Shown piece by piece: positions 27,274 to 36,993 of a stretch of 64,000 nt of DNA; the stretch's first letter is position 1, and each line of letters opens with the position of its first letter. Origin of the DNA: Luteimonas rhizosphaericola. Lineage in GTDB: Bacteria; Pseudomonadota; Gammaproteobacteria; Xanthomonadales; Xanthomonadaceae. A program made the translations under genes and the position numbers. Under the pieces are notes generated by a model. It saw nothing but the letters and a program-made list of their open reading frames with translations, had not been told where the DNA came from and did no database searches. The stretch spans positions 1-64,000 of the forward strand of contig NZ_JARXRN010000006.1 in assembly GCF_029888045.1 (NCBI RefSeq), in the 5' to 3' direction.

Positions 27274-30200
27274 ATGCACAGTGTTCCGGGCCAGCGCGCC
27301 GTTGCCGGCGTGTTCCATCTTTCGTGGGTGCTGCTCCTCGCGAGCCTGCTGTGGTCGAGCGCGGCGCAGGCGCAAACCTCCAACTACTGTCCGGCACCGC
27401 TGACAGCTACGGTGGCGTATGGCGGTTCGACCCAGTTCGACGTCAGCGATTGCGACGGTTTTTTCGACAGTGGAATGAGTGACGGCCCGCCCGCCACGCC
27501 ACCGCAGAACGGCAGCTACGTGATCGGACCCAACAGCGGTGGCGTGCAGTACGTCACGTACACACACGATGGCGATGGGGCCGAGACGAGCGACACCTTC
27601 ACGCTGGCCGACGAAGACCTCAATCTGGTCAGGTTCGACATCACGATCCAGCCCCCGACCTCGGCGATCGTCATCTCTCCCAGCGCGGTGCCCCCGCTGA
27701 TCGCCGGGACTCCCGTCGGCGTGACATTCACCGCCTCGGGCGGTTCCGACCCCTACACCTGGTCGCTGAGCAGCGGCGCCCTGCCTGCGGGCCTCAGCCT
27801 GACCAGCACGGGCCTGCTGTCCGGCACGCCGACCCAGCGCGGCGGCTACAGCTTCGAGATCCGCGCGGAGGACGCGCTCGGGGAGACGGTGGTCCGCGGC
27901 TACAGCGGAACCGTCCAGAACCCCACGCTCACGCTCGCGCCCACGACCGGGACCGCGGTCCAGGGCAACGCGTTCTCGCAGGCGCTGTCGACCAGCGGCG
28001 GCGTCGCCCCGCATGCCTACCAGGTGGAAACCGGCACCCTTCCGGCCGGGATCTCGATCTCGTCCACCGGCGTGGTCAGCGGCACCACCGCCGCGGCGCC
28101 CGGGAACTATCCCGTCACCCTGCGCGTGACCGATTCGAGCACCGGAGCGGGCCCGTACTTCGAGCTGGAGACCTACACCCTCACGGTGGCGTCGGCCCCC
28201 TCGCTGTCGATCGACGATGTCGACGCGAACGAGGGCGACGCGGGCAGCACCGGCTTCACGTTCACCATCAGCCTCGACGCACCCGCCGGACCCGGCGGTG
28301 TCAGCTTCGACATCGCCACCGCCGACGGCACCGCCAGCGCGGGCAGCGACTACGTGGCGTCGAGCCTCACCGGCCAGACCATTCCCGCCGGCACCAGCAC
28401 CTACGTCTTCACCGTCTCGGTCACCGGCGACACCGCCAACGAGGCGGACGAGACGTTCTTCGTCAACGTCACCAACGCGACCGGAGCATCGGTCGCCGAC
28501 GGCCAGGGCACGGGCACGATCCTCAACGACGACCCGCTGCCCACGATCGCCATCGGCGACGCCAGCGTGATCGAGGGCGCCTCGGGCACGGCCAGCGCCG
28601 TGTTCACGGTGTCCCTGGGCGTGGCCAGCGGCCAGCCGGTCAGCGTGAACTACGCGACCGCGGACGGCACCGCCACCGCGCCGTCCGACTACCTCGCGCA
28701 ATCGGGCACGGTGAACTTCGCGGCCGGCCAGACCTCGCAGACGATCTCCGTGCCGGTGGTGGGCGATACCGTGGTCGAGCCCACGGAAACGTTCTTCGTG
28801 AACCTGTCGGGGGCCGTCGGCGCCACCATCGCCGACGGCCAGGGCGTGGGCACGATCGTCAACGACGACGTGGTGATCGCGGTGTCGCCCGTCACGCTGC
28901 CCAACGGCTCGGTCGCCTCGTCCTACAGCCAGACCCTGTCGGCGTCCGGCGGCACCGGCCCGTACACGTTCGCGGTCACCGCCGGCGCCCTGCCGCCGGG
29001 ACTGGCCCTCGATTCCGGCGGCAGCCTCGCAGGCACGCCGAGCGGCGGCGGGTCGTTCAACTTCACCGTCACCGCGACCGACAGCGCCGCGTCGCCGGGT
29101 CCGTTCGCCGGATCGCGCTCGTACACGGTGATCATTGCCGCGCCCACCATCGACCTGCCGGCGGCCACGCTGCCGGACGCCAACCTCGGCAGCGCCTACA
29201 CCGGCAGCATCGGGTCCGCCACGGGCGGCATCGCCCCGTACAGCTACGCGGTCACGGCGGGCGCGCTGCCCGCGGGGGTGACGCTCTCCGCCGCCGGCTC
29301 GCTCAGCGGCACGCCCACCGCCGTCGGCACCTTCAGCTTCAGCGTCACCGCCACCGACAGCAGCACCGGGACCGGACCCTACACCGCCACCCGCGGGTTC
29401 ACGCTGCAGGTGACCGATCCGACGCCGGTGGCGAACGATTCCGCGCTGACGGTCCCGTATGGCGCACCCGCAACCTCGGTGCCGCTGACCCTGTCGGGCG
29501 GCGCGCCCGACAGCCTGGCGATCACGACCGCACCGGCGCACGGCACTGTGGTGGTCGCCGGCGTCACGATCACCTACCAGCCCGATGCGGGCTATGCGGG
29601 CGCGGACAGCTTCGCCTACACCGCGAGCAACGCCGGCGGCGTGTCGGCGCCGGCCACGGTCAGCGTGACGGTCGCCGATGCGGTCCTCGGCATCACCGCC
29701 TCCGGTCCGCTGACGGCCACCACCGCCGCGCCCTACAGCCAGACGTTCACCTTCGATGGCGGCGCCGCCCCCTGGAGCGGTTACCAGGTCGCCAACCTGC
29801 CCGACGGCCTCGCGATCACCGCCAGCGGCGCCGACTCGGTGACGGTGTCGGGCACGCCGAGCGAGGCCGGCACCTTCGCGCTGGACGTCTCGGCGACCGA
29901 CAGCAGTTCGGGCAACGGACCGTACACCTACGCCGAAGTGTTCAACCTGGTGGTCGATGCCCCCGCGCTGGTCCTGGCGCCGGGCGCCGGCACGCTCGAT
30001 GCGCCGTATGCGGCCGCGTTCTCGCAGGCGTTCGCCGCCGCCGGCGGCGTGGGCCCGTACACCTACGCGCTGACCGGCACCCTGCCCGCGGGGCTGGCGT
30101 TCGCCGGCGACACGCTCTCGGGCACGGCGACCGAACCGGGCAGCTACGCCATCACCGTGACCGCCACCGACACCGGCTCGACCGGCACCGGCGCGCCGTT

Positions 30201-32988
30201 CACCGTGAGCCAGGCCTACACCCTCGTGGTCGCCTCGCCCACGCTGGCGATCACGCCGGCGGCGCTCCCTGACGCGGTCGTGGGCGCGACCTACGCGCAG
30301 TCCATCGCCGCCAGCGGTGGCGTGGCCCCGTATGCGATCGCCCTCACGGCGGGCGCACTGCCCCCGGGCCTGACGCTCGCCGCGGACGGCGCCCTGGCCG
30401 GGGCACCCACCGAGGCGGGCACGTTCAATTTCACCGTGACCGCGACCGACGCCAACGGCCAGTCCGTCGACCGGGCCTACACGCTGGTCGTGGGCGATCC
30501 GGCCCTCGCGCTCGCGCCGGCCACCGGGACGCTGCAGGCTCCCTACGCCACCGCGTTCTCGCAGGCCTTCGTCGCCAGCGGCGGCATCGGGCCCTACACC
30601 TACGCGCTCGGCGGCACGCTGCCGGCGGGCATGGCGTTCTCGGGCGACACGCTCTCGGGCACGCCGACCGAACCGGGCAGCTACGCCATCACCGTGACCG
30701 CCACCGACACCGGCTCGAGCGGCGCCGGCGCGCCGTTCACGGTCAGCCGGGCGTACACGCTGGAGGTGCCGGCGCCGATCCTGGCCATCACCCCGGTGAC
30801 GCTCCCGGACGCCACGGCGGGCGCGCCCTATCGCCAGGCGATCACCGCCAGCGGCGGCATCGCCCCGTACGCGTTCGCGGTCACCACGGGGACGTTGCCC
30901 GCCGGCCTGGCGCTGGCGGCGGACGGCGTCCTGTCCGGCACCCCCACCGGCGCGGGCACGTTCGATTTCACCTTGACCGCGACCGATGCCAACGGCCAGT
31001 CCGTCGACCAGGCCTATACGCTCGCGGTGGCGGCGCCGACGCTGTCGCTGCTGCCCGCGGCCGGCGCGCTGCCCGGCGCCACCGCGGGGATCGCATACCG
31101 CCAGGTGCTGCAGGTGGATGGCGGCGTCGCGCCGTACACGGCGACCCTCACGGGCGCGCTGCCGGCCGGCGTGGCGTTCGACGGCACCACGCTGGCGTTC
31201 TCCGGCACGCCGGTCGAGGCGGGACGCTACACCGTCACCGTCACGGTCACCGACAGCACCAGCGGCGCACCGGCGTCGGCCAGTGCGACCTACACCCTCG
31301 ATGTCGCGGCGCCGACGCTGGCGTTGAGCCCCGACACCGTTCCGGCCGCCACCGGTGGCGTGGCCTGGCGCCAGACGTTCACCGCCAGCGGTGGCGTGGC
31401 GCCGTATCGCTACGCCCTGTCGTCGGGTGCCCTGCCCGACGGGCTGGCGCTGGATCCGGCCCGTGGCGTGGTGTCGGGCACGCCCACCGAGGCCGGCAGT
31501 TTCGCCTTCGCCATCACCGCCACCGACAGCACGACCGGCACCGCCGGCACGGTGACGATCGACTACGTGCTGGCGGTGACGGCGCCGGAGATCGTGATCG
31601 ATCCCGACACGCTGCCCGAGGCGCTGCAGGCCTTCGCGTACGCCCAGGCCCTGAGCGCGCGCGGGGGCACGGCGCCGTACGCGTTCGCGATCGACGCCGG
31701 CACGCTGCCGGCTGGCCTGGCGCTGGCGGACGACGGGAGCCTGTCGGGCACGCCGGCCGAGGACGGCACCTTCGACTTCACCGTCCGCGCCACCGACGCG
31801 CTCGGCTTCAGCGGGACCCGACGCTACGCCCTGGTCGTGATCGCCCGGCCCGACCCGACCCGCGATCCGGAAGTGCGCGGCCTGCTCGATGCCCAGGCGG
31901 CCGCCACCCGTCGCTTCGCGAACAGCCAGATCGGCAACTTCCAGCAGCGCCTGGAGCAGCTGCATGGACAGTCGGGGACCGCGGGCCATCGCAACGGAAT
32001 CACGCTCGCCAGCCGCGAGCAGTGCCCGGACAACCGGTTCTACGCGATCGAGCATCCCTGCCACGCGTCCAACCGCTCGCGCTGGCGCGATGCCGGCACC
32101 GATGACCGCCTGGCGCCGATGGACGAAGCCGACGGCGGTATGGACCCGGGCGGCACCCCGTCCACGTTCGGCACCTGGGCCGGCGGCACGCTGCGTTCGG
32201 GCAGTTTCGACGGCCAGGCCGGCGGGCGCGGGTTCGACTTCGAGACCGAAGGCGTGAGCGCGGGCATCGATACCCGCCTGCACCCGGGGCTGGTGGTGGG
32301 CGCGGGCCTGGGCTACGGCCAGGACAGCACCACGATCGGCGAACACGGCTCCCACCTGCGCGGCAAGGCGTGGACGCTGGCGCTGTACGGCAGCCTGCAG
32401 CCGCGCGGATCGGTCTTCATCGACGGCCTGGCGGGCTACCAGCGCCTGGATTTCGACATGGAGCGCTACCTCACCGCGACCGGCGGATCGGTCCAGGGCC
32501 GGCGGGACGGCGACCAGCTGTTCGCCTCTGTGTCGGTCGGCACCGCCATCGCCCGCGACGCCTGGCAGTTCACGCCCTACGCGCGCCTGGACGCGATGCG
32601 CGGCGCACTCGCGCGCTACACCGAGCAGGGCGACGACACCTGGGCGCTGTCGTACGGCGAACAGGACGTCGACACCACCACCGGCAACCTCGGTCTGCGC
32701 ATGCAGTTCCGCCGCGGGACTGGCTGGGGTGCGTTCTCGCCGCAGCTGAGGGTCGAGTACCAGCACGACCTGACGGCCGCGGGCGGCGCGTCGATGCGCT
32801 ATGCCGACGGCCTGGGGCCGGTGTACCTCACCGAGGTGGACGGGTTCGACCGCAGCCGCCTGATGCTGGGGCTGGGCCTGCTGTTCGACCTCGGCCGCTA
32901 TTCCATCCAGGTCGACTATCGTGGCGTGGTCGGCAGCGGCGAACAGCGCGACAACGCCGTGCAGTTGATGTTCCAGGGCGGGCGCTGA
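27274..32988 (+). CDS. Giant Ig/Calx-beta autotransporter adhesin
   Basis: A 1904-residue secreted surface protein. Signal peptide to about residue 34 (SSAAQAQ). The passenger holds putative-Ig (He_PIG) domains, two Calx-beta domains (about 309-421 and 422-532, with ADGTASAGSDY and ADGTATAPSDY), a cadherin/VCBS-like domain (about 716-805, with YQPDAGYAGADSFAYT), then more He_PIG domains marked by GGVAPY and LPAGL to about 1525. After a linker, a C-terminal autotransporter barrel (about 1629-1904) starts at FGTWAGGTL. The barrel should export the passenger to the cell surface. ATG 27274 has AGGGGA before it and starts the signal peptide. The Calx-beta domains suggest calcium binding. It is divergent from the collar operon; the ligand is unknown. 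Confidence 0.9.
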   Translation: MHSVPGQRAVAGVFHLSWVLLLASLLWSSAAQAQTSNYCPAPLTATVAYGGSTQFDVSDCDGFFDSGMSDGPPATPPQNGSYVIGPNSGGVQYVTYTHDGDGAETSDTFTLADEDLNLVRFDITIQPPTSAIVISPSAVPPLIAGTPVGVTFTASGGSDPYTWSLSSGALPAGLSLTSTGLLSGTPTQRGGYSFEIRAEDALGETVVRGYSGTVQNPTLTLAPTTGTAVQGNAFSQALSTSGGVAPHAYQVETGTLPAGISISSTGVVSGTTAAAPGNYPVTLRVTDSSTGAGPYFELETYTLTVASAPSLSIDDVDANEGDAGSTGFTFTISLDAPAGPGGVSFDIATADGTASAGSDYVASSLTGQTIPAGTSTYVFTVSVTGDTANEADETFFVNVTNATGASVADGQGTGTILNDDPLPTIAIGDASVIEGASGTASAVFTVSLGVASGQPVSVNYATADGTATAPSDYLAQSGTVNFAAGQTSQTISVPVVGDTVVEPTETFFVNLSGAVGATIADGQGVGTIVNDDVVIAVSPVTLPNGSVASSYSQTLSASGGTGPYTFAVTAGALPPGLALDSGGSLAGTPSGGGSFNFTVTATDSAASPGPFAGSRSYTVIIAAPTIDLPAATLPDANLGSAYTGSIGSATGGIAPYSYAVTAGALPAGVTLSAAGSLSGTPTAVGTFSFSVTATDSSTGTGPYTATRGFTLQVTDPTPVANDSALTVPYGAPATSVPLTLSGGAPDSLAITTAPAHGTVVVAGVTITYQPDAGYAGADSFAYTASNAGGVSAPATVSVTVADAVLGITASGPLTATTAAPYSQTFTFDGGAAPWSGYQVANLPDGLAITASGADSVTVSGTPSEAGTFALDVSATDSSSGNGPYTYAEVFNLVVDAPALVLAPGAGTLDAPYAAAFSQAFAAAGGVGPYTYALTGTLPAGLAFAGDTLSGTATEPGSYAITVTATDTGSTGTGAPFTVSQAYTLVVASPTLAITPAALPDAVVGATYAQSIAASGGVAPYAIALTAGALPPGLTLAADGALAGAPTEAGTFNFTVTATDANGQSVDRAYTLVVGDPALALAPATGTLQAPYATAFSQAFVASGGIGPYTYALGGTLPAGMAFSGDTLSGTPTEPGSYAITVTATDTGSSGAGAPFTVSRAYTLEVPAPILAITPVTLPDATAGAPYRQAITASGGIAPYAFAVTTGTLPAGLALAADGVLSGTPTGAGTFDFTLTATDANGQSVDQAYTLAVAAPTLSLLPAAGALPGATAGIAYRQVLQVDGGVAPYTATLTGALPAGVAFDGTTLAFSGTPVEAGRYTVTVTVTDSTSGAPASASATYTLDVAAPTLALSPDTVPAATGGVAWRQTFTASGGVAPYRYALSSGALPDGLALDPARGVVSGTPTEAGSFAFAITATDSTTGTAGTVTIDYVLAVTAPEIVIDPDTLPEALQAFAYAQALSARGGTAPYAFAIDAGTLPAGLALADDGSLSGTPAEDGTFDFTVRATDALGFSGTRRYALVVIARPDPTRDPEVRGLLDAQAAATRRFANSQIGNFQQRLEQLHGQSGTAGHRNGITLASREQCPDNRFYAIEHPCHASNRSRWRDAGTDDRLAPMDEADGGMDPGGTPSTFGTWAGGTLRSGSFDGQAGGRGFDFETEGVSAGIDTRLHPGLVVGAGLGYGQDSTTIGEHGSHLRGKAWTLALYGSLQPRGSVFIDGLAGYQRLDFDMERYLTATGGSVQGRRDGDQLFASVSVGTAIARDAWQFTPYARLDAMRGALARYTEQGDDTWALSYGEQDVDTTTGNLGLRMQFRRGTGWGAFSPQLRVEYQHDLTAAGGASMRYADGLGPVYLTEVDGFDRSRLMLGLGLLFDLGRYSIQVDYRGVVGSGEQRDNAVQLMFQGGR
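29967..31040 (+). repeat. Tandem duplication of a two-Ig-domain unit
   Basis: Two adjacent units of 537 bp (29967-30503 and 30504-31040, 179 codons each) encode the same pair of Ig-like domains, with near-identical stretches such as the 70 bases ending near 30180 and 30717. The high nucleotide similarity suggests a recent in-frame duplication within the passenger. Confidence 0.8.
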
Positions 32989-33098
32989 CCGCCGCGGCCG
33001 CCGTCCTCCGGGGCGGCGGGCCGGGGCGGCGCCGTCGCCGATCCACGCGTCCGCGGCGTCGATCCGCCGCGGGGGCTCCATCGTCAGGGGAAACAGGC

Positions 33099-34721
33099 AT
33101 GGTGCGTTCGGGTTGGATGGCACAGGTACTGCGACTGGTCCGGCGCGACCGCGACGGCCATCGCGGCGACGACGATGCGGCGTCCCTCGGGGCCGGACCG
33201 CCGCGCGATGGCGCGCGACGCCGCGTGCTGCAGGCGGGACTGGCCGGCGCCACCGCCGCCGGTGCCGGCGCGCTCGCACCTCCGCTGCTGGCGGCGGGCC
33301 CGCGCGATGCGCGCGCGGTCTATGCGCGGCTCACCAACATCCGCGGCGTGGCCGTGGTCGGCGCCGGGCTGGCCGGGCTGGCCTGCGCCACCGAGCTCGC
33401 ACGCAACGGGGTGCCGGCGCGCGTGTTCGAGGCGGCGCAGCGGGTCGGCGGCCGCTGCCGGTCGGCGCGCGGCCTGTTCCCCGGCCAGGTGGCCGAACAC
33501 GGCGCCGAATTCATCGGCGCCTCGCACCACGCCATGCTGGGCTACGCGCGTGCGCTGGATCTGCCGCTCGAAACCGTGGACGCCGGTGCCGGCCAGGCGT
33601 TCCACCACTTCGCCGGCCAGCGCCATGGCGAGGCGGAGATCGCCGCGGAGCTGCGCGCATTCGCCGACTTCATCCAGGAGGACCTGGTCACGCTGGGCGC
33701 GCCCGATGCGCATCGCTTCGACCCGCGCGCCGAAGCGCTGGATTTCATGACCCTGGCCGAATACCTGGACCTGTACGGCGCCGGCGCCCTGCTGCGCGGG
33801 GTGCTGGACAACGCGGTGCGGGGCGAGTTCGGCAGCGAACTGGACGAGGTGAGCGCGCTGGGCTTCCTGCGCTTCGTGCACCACGACCGGCGCGGCAAGT
33901 TCGGTGTCGGCCCCGGCCGCGGCGGATCGCTGCGGGTGGTGGGCGGCAACGACCTGATCGCCACCGGCCTGGCCGCCCGCCTGCCGCAACCGGTCGAGCA
34001 CGGGCATCGCCTGGTGGCGCTGGACCGCCGCTTCGGCGGCAGCCTGCGGCTGACATTCGAGGCCGGCGGCCGCTACGTGCAGCGCGACTACGACGCGGTG
34101 GTGCTGGCGCTGCCGTTCACGGTGCTGCGCGAGGTGGAGTTCGGCGGCGGCATCGCGCTGCCGCCGTCCAAGCGGCACGCGATCGCCAATGCCGAGATGG
34201 GCGACGCCGGCCGCCTGCTCGTCGGCTTCCGGCACCCGTACTGGCGCACGCAGGGCGCCAGCGGCAGCGGTAGCAGCGACCTGCCGCACCTGCAGCACAC
34301 CTGGGAAACGAATCCCGTGCGCGGCAGCCGCAGCGGTGCGGTGCTCGCCCAGCAACTGGGCGGACAGGCCGCGCGCGCGCTGCGGCCCGGCAGCGTGCAG
34401 CTCGACGCCGCCGCGTTCGTGGCCTCGCTCGAACGGGTGCTGCCCGGCGCGGCCGCGGCCGCCAGCCGCGATCGCCGCGGCCGCCTGCTGGCGAGCAGCG
34501 AGAACTGGAGCCTGGATCCGCTCAGCCGTGGCGCCGTGCCGCGGCCGCAGCCGGGCTACTTCACCACCCTCGCGCACACCGAGGCCACGCCGGTGGAGAA
34601 CCTGATGTTCGCCGGCGACCACACCAGCAGCTTCTACGAATGGCAGGGCTTCATGGAAGGCGCCGTGCTGTCGGGACTGCGCGCGGCCGGCGAGGCCTGC
34701 AACCGCATGTGGGGCCGCTGA
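33099..34721 (+). CDS. FAD-dependent amine oxidase family protein, possible Tat substrate
   Basis: A 540-residue flavoprotein. The N-terminus has a twin-arginine-like signal (RRRVLQAGLAGATAAGAGAL, about 40-60) after a polar extension. The FAD-binding Rossmann motif VAVVGAGLAGLACATELA follows at about 84, then GGRCRS. The C-terminal FAD motif is NLMFAGDHTSS with YEWQGFMEGAVLSG, typical of monoamine-oxidase-like enzymes. It is probably exported folded to the periplasm and oxidises an amine or related substrate that cannot be named. The ATG at 33099 has AGGGGAAACAGGC before it. Confidence 0.85.
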   Translation: MVRSGWMAQVLRLVRRDRDGHRGDDDAASLGAGPPRDGARRRVLQAGLAGATAAGAGALAPPLLAAGPRDARAVYARLTNIRGVAVVGAGLAGLACATELARNGVPARVFEAAQRVGGRCRSARGLFPGQVAEHGAEFIGASHHAMLGYARALDLPLETVDAGAGQAFHHFAGQRHGEAEIAAELRAFADFIQEDLVTLGAPDAHRFDPRAEALDFMTLAEYLDLYGAGALLRGVLDNAVRGEFGSELDEVSALGFLRFVHHDRRGKFGVGPGRGGSLRVVGGNDLIATGLAARLPQPVEHGHRLVALDRRFGGSLRLTFEAGGRYVQRDYDAVVLALPFTVLREVEFGGGIALPPSKRHAIANAEMGDAGRLLVGFRHPYWRTQGASGSGSSDLPHLQHTWETNPVRGSRSGAVLAQQLGGQAARALRPGSVQLDAAAFVASLERVLPGAAAAASRDRRGRLLASSENWSLDPLSRGAVPRPQPGYFTTLAHTEATPVENLMFAGDHTSSFYEWQGFMEGAVLSGLRAAGEACNRMWGR

Positions 34722-34791
34722 GGGGACAGCGCGGCGGCGGGCGCGTCGGCACGATCCGGTATCCTGCCCGCCCGCCGGCCGAAGGGTTTCC

Positions 34792-35586
34792 ATGTCCGAT
34801 CCGCTGTCCGCCCTCCTGCTGGGCATCCTCGAAGGGCTGACCGAATTCCTGCCGGTGTCGAGCACCGGCCACCTGCTGATCGCCCAGCACTGGCTCGGCG
34901 CACGCTCGGACTTCTTCAACATCGTGATCCAGGCCGGCGCGATCCTGGCGATCACGCTGGTGTTCCGGCAGCGGATCTGGGCGCTGGCCACGGGCCTGGG
35001 CGACCCGGCCAACCGCGACTACGCGGCCAAACTCGCGGTGGCGTTCCTGGTCACCGCACTGGTCGGGCTGCCGGTGCGTCTTGCGGGCTGGGAACTGCCG
35101 GAGACGGTGACGCCGATCGCGTGGGCGCTGATCCTGGGCGGGGTGTGGATGATCGTCGCCGAGCGCGTGGCCGAACGCCGCGGCGACGGCACCCACGTGA
35201 CCTGGACGGTGGCGGTGCTGGTGGGCCTGGCGCAGGTGGTGGCGGGGGTGTTTCCCGGCACTTCGCGCTCGGCCGCGGCGATCTTCATGGCGATGCTGGC
35301 GGGACTGGGCCGGCGTTCTTCCGCCACCGAGTTCGTGTTCCTGGTCGGCATCCCGACGATGTTCGCCGCCAGCGGCTACGCCTTCCTCGAACTGTGGACC
35401 GACGGCGGCCTGGGCGGCGAGGCCTGGGGCGACGTGGCGCTGGCCTTCGCCGCGGCGACGGTCACCGGCTTCGTGGTGGTGAAATGGCTGCTGGGCTACA
35501 TCAAGCAGCACCGGTTCACCGGGTTCGCCGTATACCGGATCGTGCTGGGCGCGGCGCTGCTGCTGTGGCTGCCGGTGGGCGACTGA
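34792..35586 (+). CDS. uppP: Undecaprenyl-diphosphatase UppP
   Basis: A 264-residue integral membrane phosphatase of the BacA/UppP family that recycles undecaprenyl pyrophosphate to the monophosphate carrier for cell-wall synthesis. The first catalytic motif is EGLTEFLPVSSTGHL (about 15-29) and the second PGTSRSAAAI (about 157), with seven to eight hydrophobic helices. Length and motifs are standard. It stands 70 bases after the amine oxidase. Overproduction gives bacitracin resistance in other bacteria. Confidence 0.96.
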   Translation: MSDPLSALLLGILEGLTEFLPVSSTGHLLIAQHWLGARSDFFNIVIQAGAILAITLVFRQRIWALATGLGDPANRDYAAKLAVAFLVTALVGLPVRLAGWELPETVTPIAWALILGGVWMIVAERVAERRGDGTHVTWTVAVLVGLAQVVAGVFPGTSRSAAAIFMAMLAGLGRRSSATEFVFLVGIPTMFAASGYAFLELWTDGGLGGEAWGDVALAFAAATVTGFVVVKWLLGYIKQHRFTGFAVYRIVLGAALLLWLPVGD

Positions 35587-35838
35587 GCACCGGGACGACC
35601 TGGAGCGCGGCGCCTCGCGCGCCACGCCTTCACCATTACGCACCGGCCTCCGTGGCCCGCCCCCTGCCCTGTCGAGCGACCGTGCCGTCGAGCCAGACGC
35701 GGGGGACCGGCGTCCGACCGGCGGACGGACACATGTCGAACTGCGCCGGCATGCTTCGTCGTCCATGACATGGGCGCGCGCAGTCACGCACGCCTACCCG
35801 TCCCGCCAATCCCCGGCACGCCCGGAACAGGAGTCCCG

Positions 35839-36228
35839 ATGTCCAACGCAAACAGCGTCAACTGGTTCGAGATCTACGTCCAGGACATGGCGCGCGCGCG
35901 CGCGTTCTACGAAGCCGTGCTGCAGATCCGGCTCGAAGCCCTGAAGCTGCCCGAGGGCGGCGACGACGGGCTGGAGATGTGGTCGTTCCCCGGCGACATG
36001 GAGCGCTACGGCGCCAATGGCGCGCTGTGCGCGATGCCAGGCGGCCCGTCCGGCGTCGGCGGCACCCTGGTCTACTTCGCCTGCGAAGACTGCGGCGTGA
36101 CCGCCGCGCGCGTGGCCGGCGCCGGCGGCCGGGTGGAACGCGAGAAGATGTCGATCGGCGAGTACGGCAACATCGCACTGGTGATCGACACCGAGGGCAA
36201 CATGATCGGCCTGCATTCGATGCAGTAG
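35839..36228 (+). CDS. VOC family protein
   Basis: A 129-residue vicinal-oxygen-chelate (glyoxalase/bleomycin-resistance fold) protein. NWFEIYVQDMARARAFYEAVL is the typical first beta-alpha unit, and NIALVIDTEGNMIGLHS the last module, where an acidic metal ligand would fall. There is no signal peptide. GGAG precedes the ATG. The substrate is unknown; the family includes isomerases, dioxygenases and resistance proteins. A second VOC gene lies at 38528-38926 on the other strand, beyond a sigma factor gene. Confidence 0.85.
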   Translation: MSNANSVNWFEIYVQDMARARAFYEAVLQIRLEALKLPEGGDDGLEMWSFPGDMERYGANGALCAMPGGPSGVGGTLVYFACEDCGVTAARVAGAGGRVEREKMSIGEYGNIALVIDTEGNMIGLHSMQ

Positions 36229-36374
36229 CCCATCCCGGGCCGTCACTGCGCACGGCCCGCGTCCCGCGCACCCGCCGACGCCGCCTCCATCGCGGGGCGC
36301 CTGCATGCGCGCCACGTCGATCCGACGGTCGACGTGGCCTCGCCCGCCTTTCTTGCCCGACAAGGTTGCCTACG

Positions 36375-36974
36375 ATGCGCCACCGCCTGTGCCTGCCAGT
36401 GCTGCTGTCCGCCGCCCTCGCCTGTCCCGCGACCGCCGCCGAGGTGACCTACGAGCTCGACCCGGCCCACACCTTCCCGAGCTTCGAGGCCGACCATCTC
36501 GGCGGGCTGTCGGTCTGGCGCGGGAAGTTCAACCGCAGCCGCGGCACCGTGGTGCTCGATCGCGCTGCGGGCAACGGACGGCTGGAGGTGGAGATCGACA
36601 CCGACAGCATCGACTACGGCCTGGACGAGATGAATGCGCACGCGCGCGGCGAAGGCCTGCTCGACACCGCGCGCTGGCCGCAGGCACGCTACACCGGCAC
36701 GTTCGCTGGCTTCGTCGACGGACGACCCACGCGCGTGGAGGGCGAACTGAGCCTGCGCGGCGTCACCCGCCCCCTCACGCTCGAGATCGGCAGCTTCAAG
36801 TGCATGCCGCACCCGCTGCACCGGCGCGAACTGTGCGGCGCCGACGCGGTCGCCACGTTCCAGCGCGACGCCTTCGGCATCGATGCCGGCAAGGACTATG
36901 GCTTCGACATGACGGTGACATTGCGGATCCAGGCCGAAGCGGTGGCCGTGGACGCCGCCGCGCCGGAAGGCTAG
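36375..36974 (+). CDS. YceI family protein
   Basis: A 199-residue periplasmic lipocalin-like protein. The signal peptide ends in PATAA at about residue 22. The mature protein begins EVTYELDPAHTFPSFEADHLG and includes FNRSRGTVVLD, and LSLRGVTRPLTLEI, typical of YceI, which binds isoprenoid or polyprenoid lipids. Two cysteines (CMPHPLHRRELCGAD) may form a disulfide. A second YceI gene lies at 48377-48964; the two differ clearly in sequence. The bound lipid is unknown. Confidence 0.9.
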   Translation: MRHRLCLPVLLSAALACPATAAEVTYELDPAHTFPSFEADHLGGLSVWRGKFNRSRGTVVLDRAAGNGRLEVEIDTDSIDYGLDEMNAHARGEGLLDTARWPQARYTGTFAGFVDGRPTRVEGELSLRGVTRPLTLEIGSFKCMPHPLHRRELCGADAVATFQRDAFGIDAGKDYGFDMTVTLRIQAEAVAVDAAAPEG

Positions 36975-36993
36975 GCGCGGCCGGTCGCGCGCG

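Noticed and set aside
27256..33279. A 2007-codon open frame on the minus strand, antisense to the autotransporter gene
   Set aside because: It is Arg/Gly/Ala-rich with no recognisable domain, lies opposite a gene with clear signal peptide, repeats and barrel, and is explained by GC bias at codon positions of the plus-strand gene.
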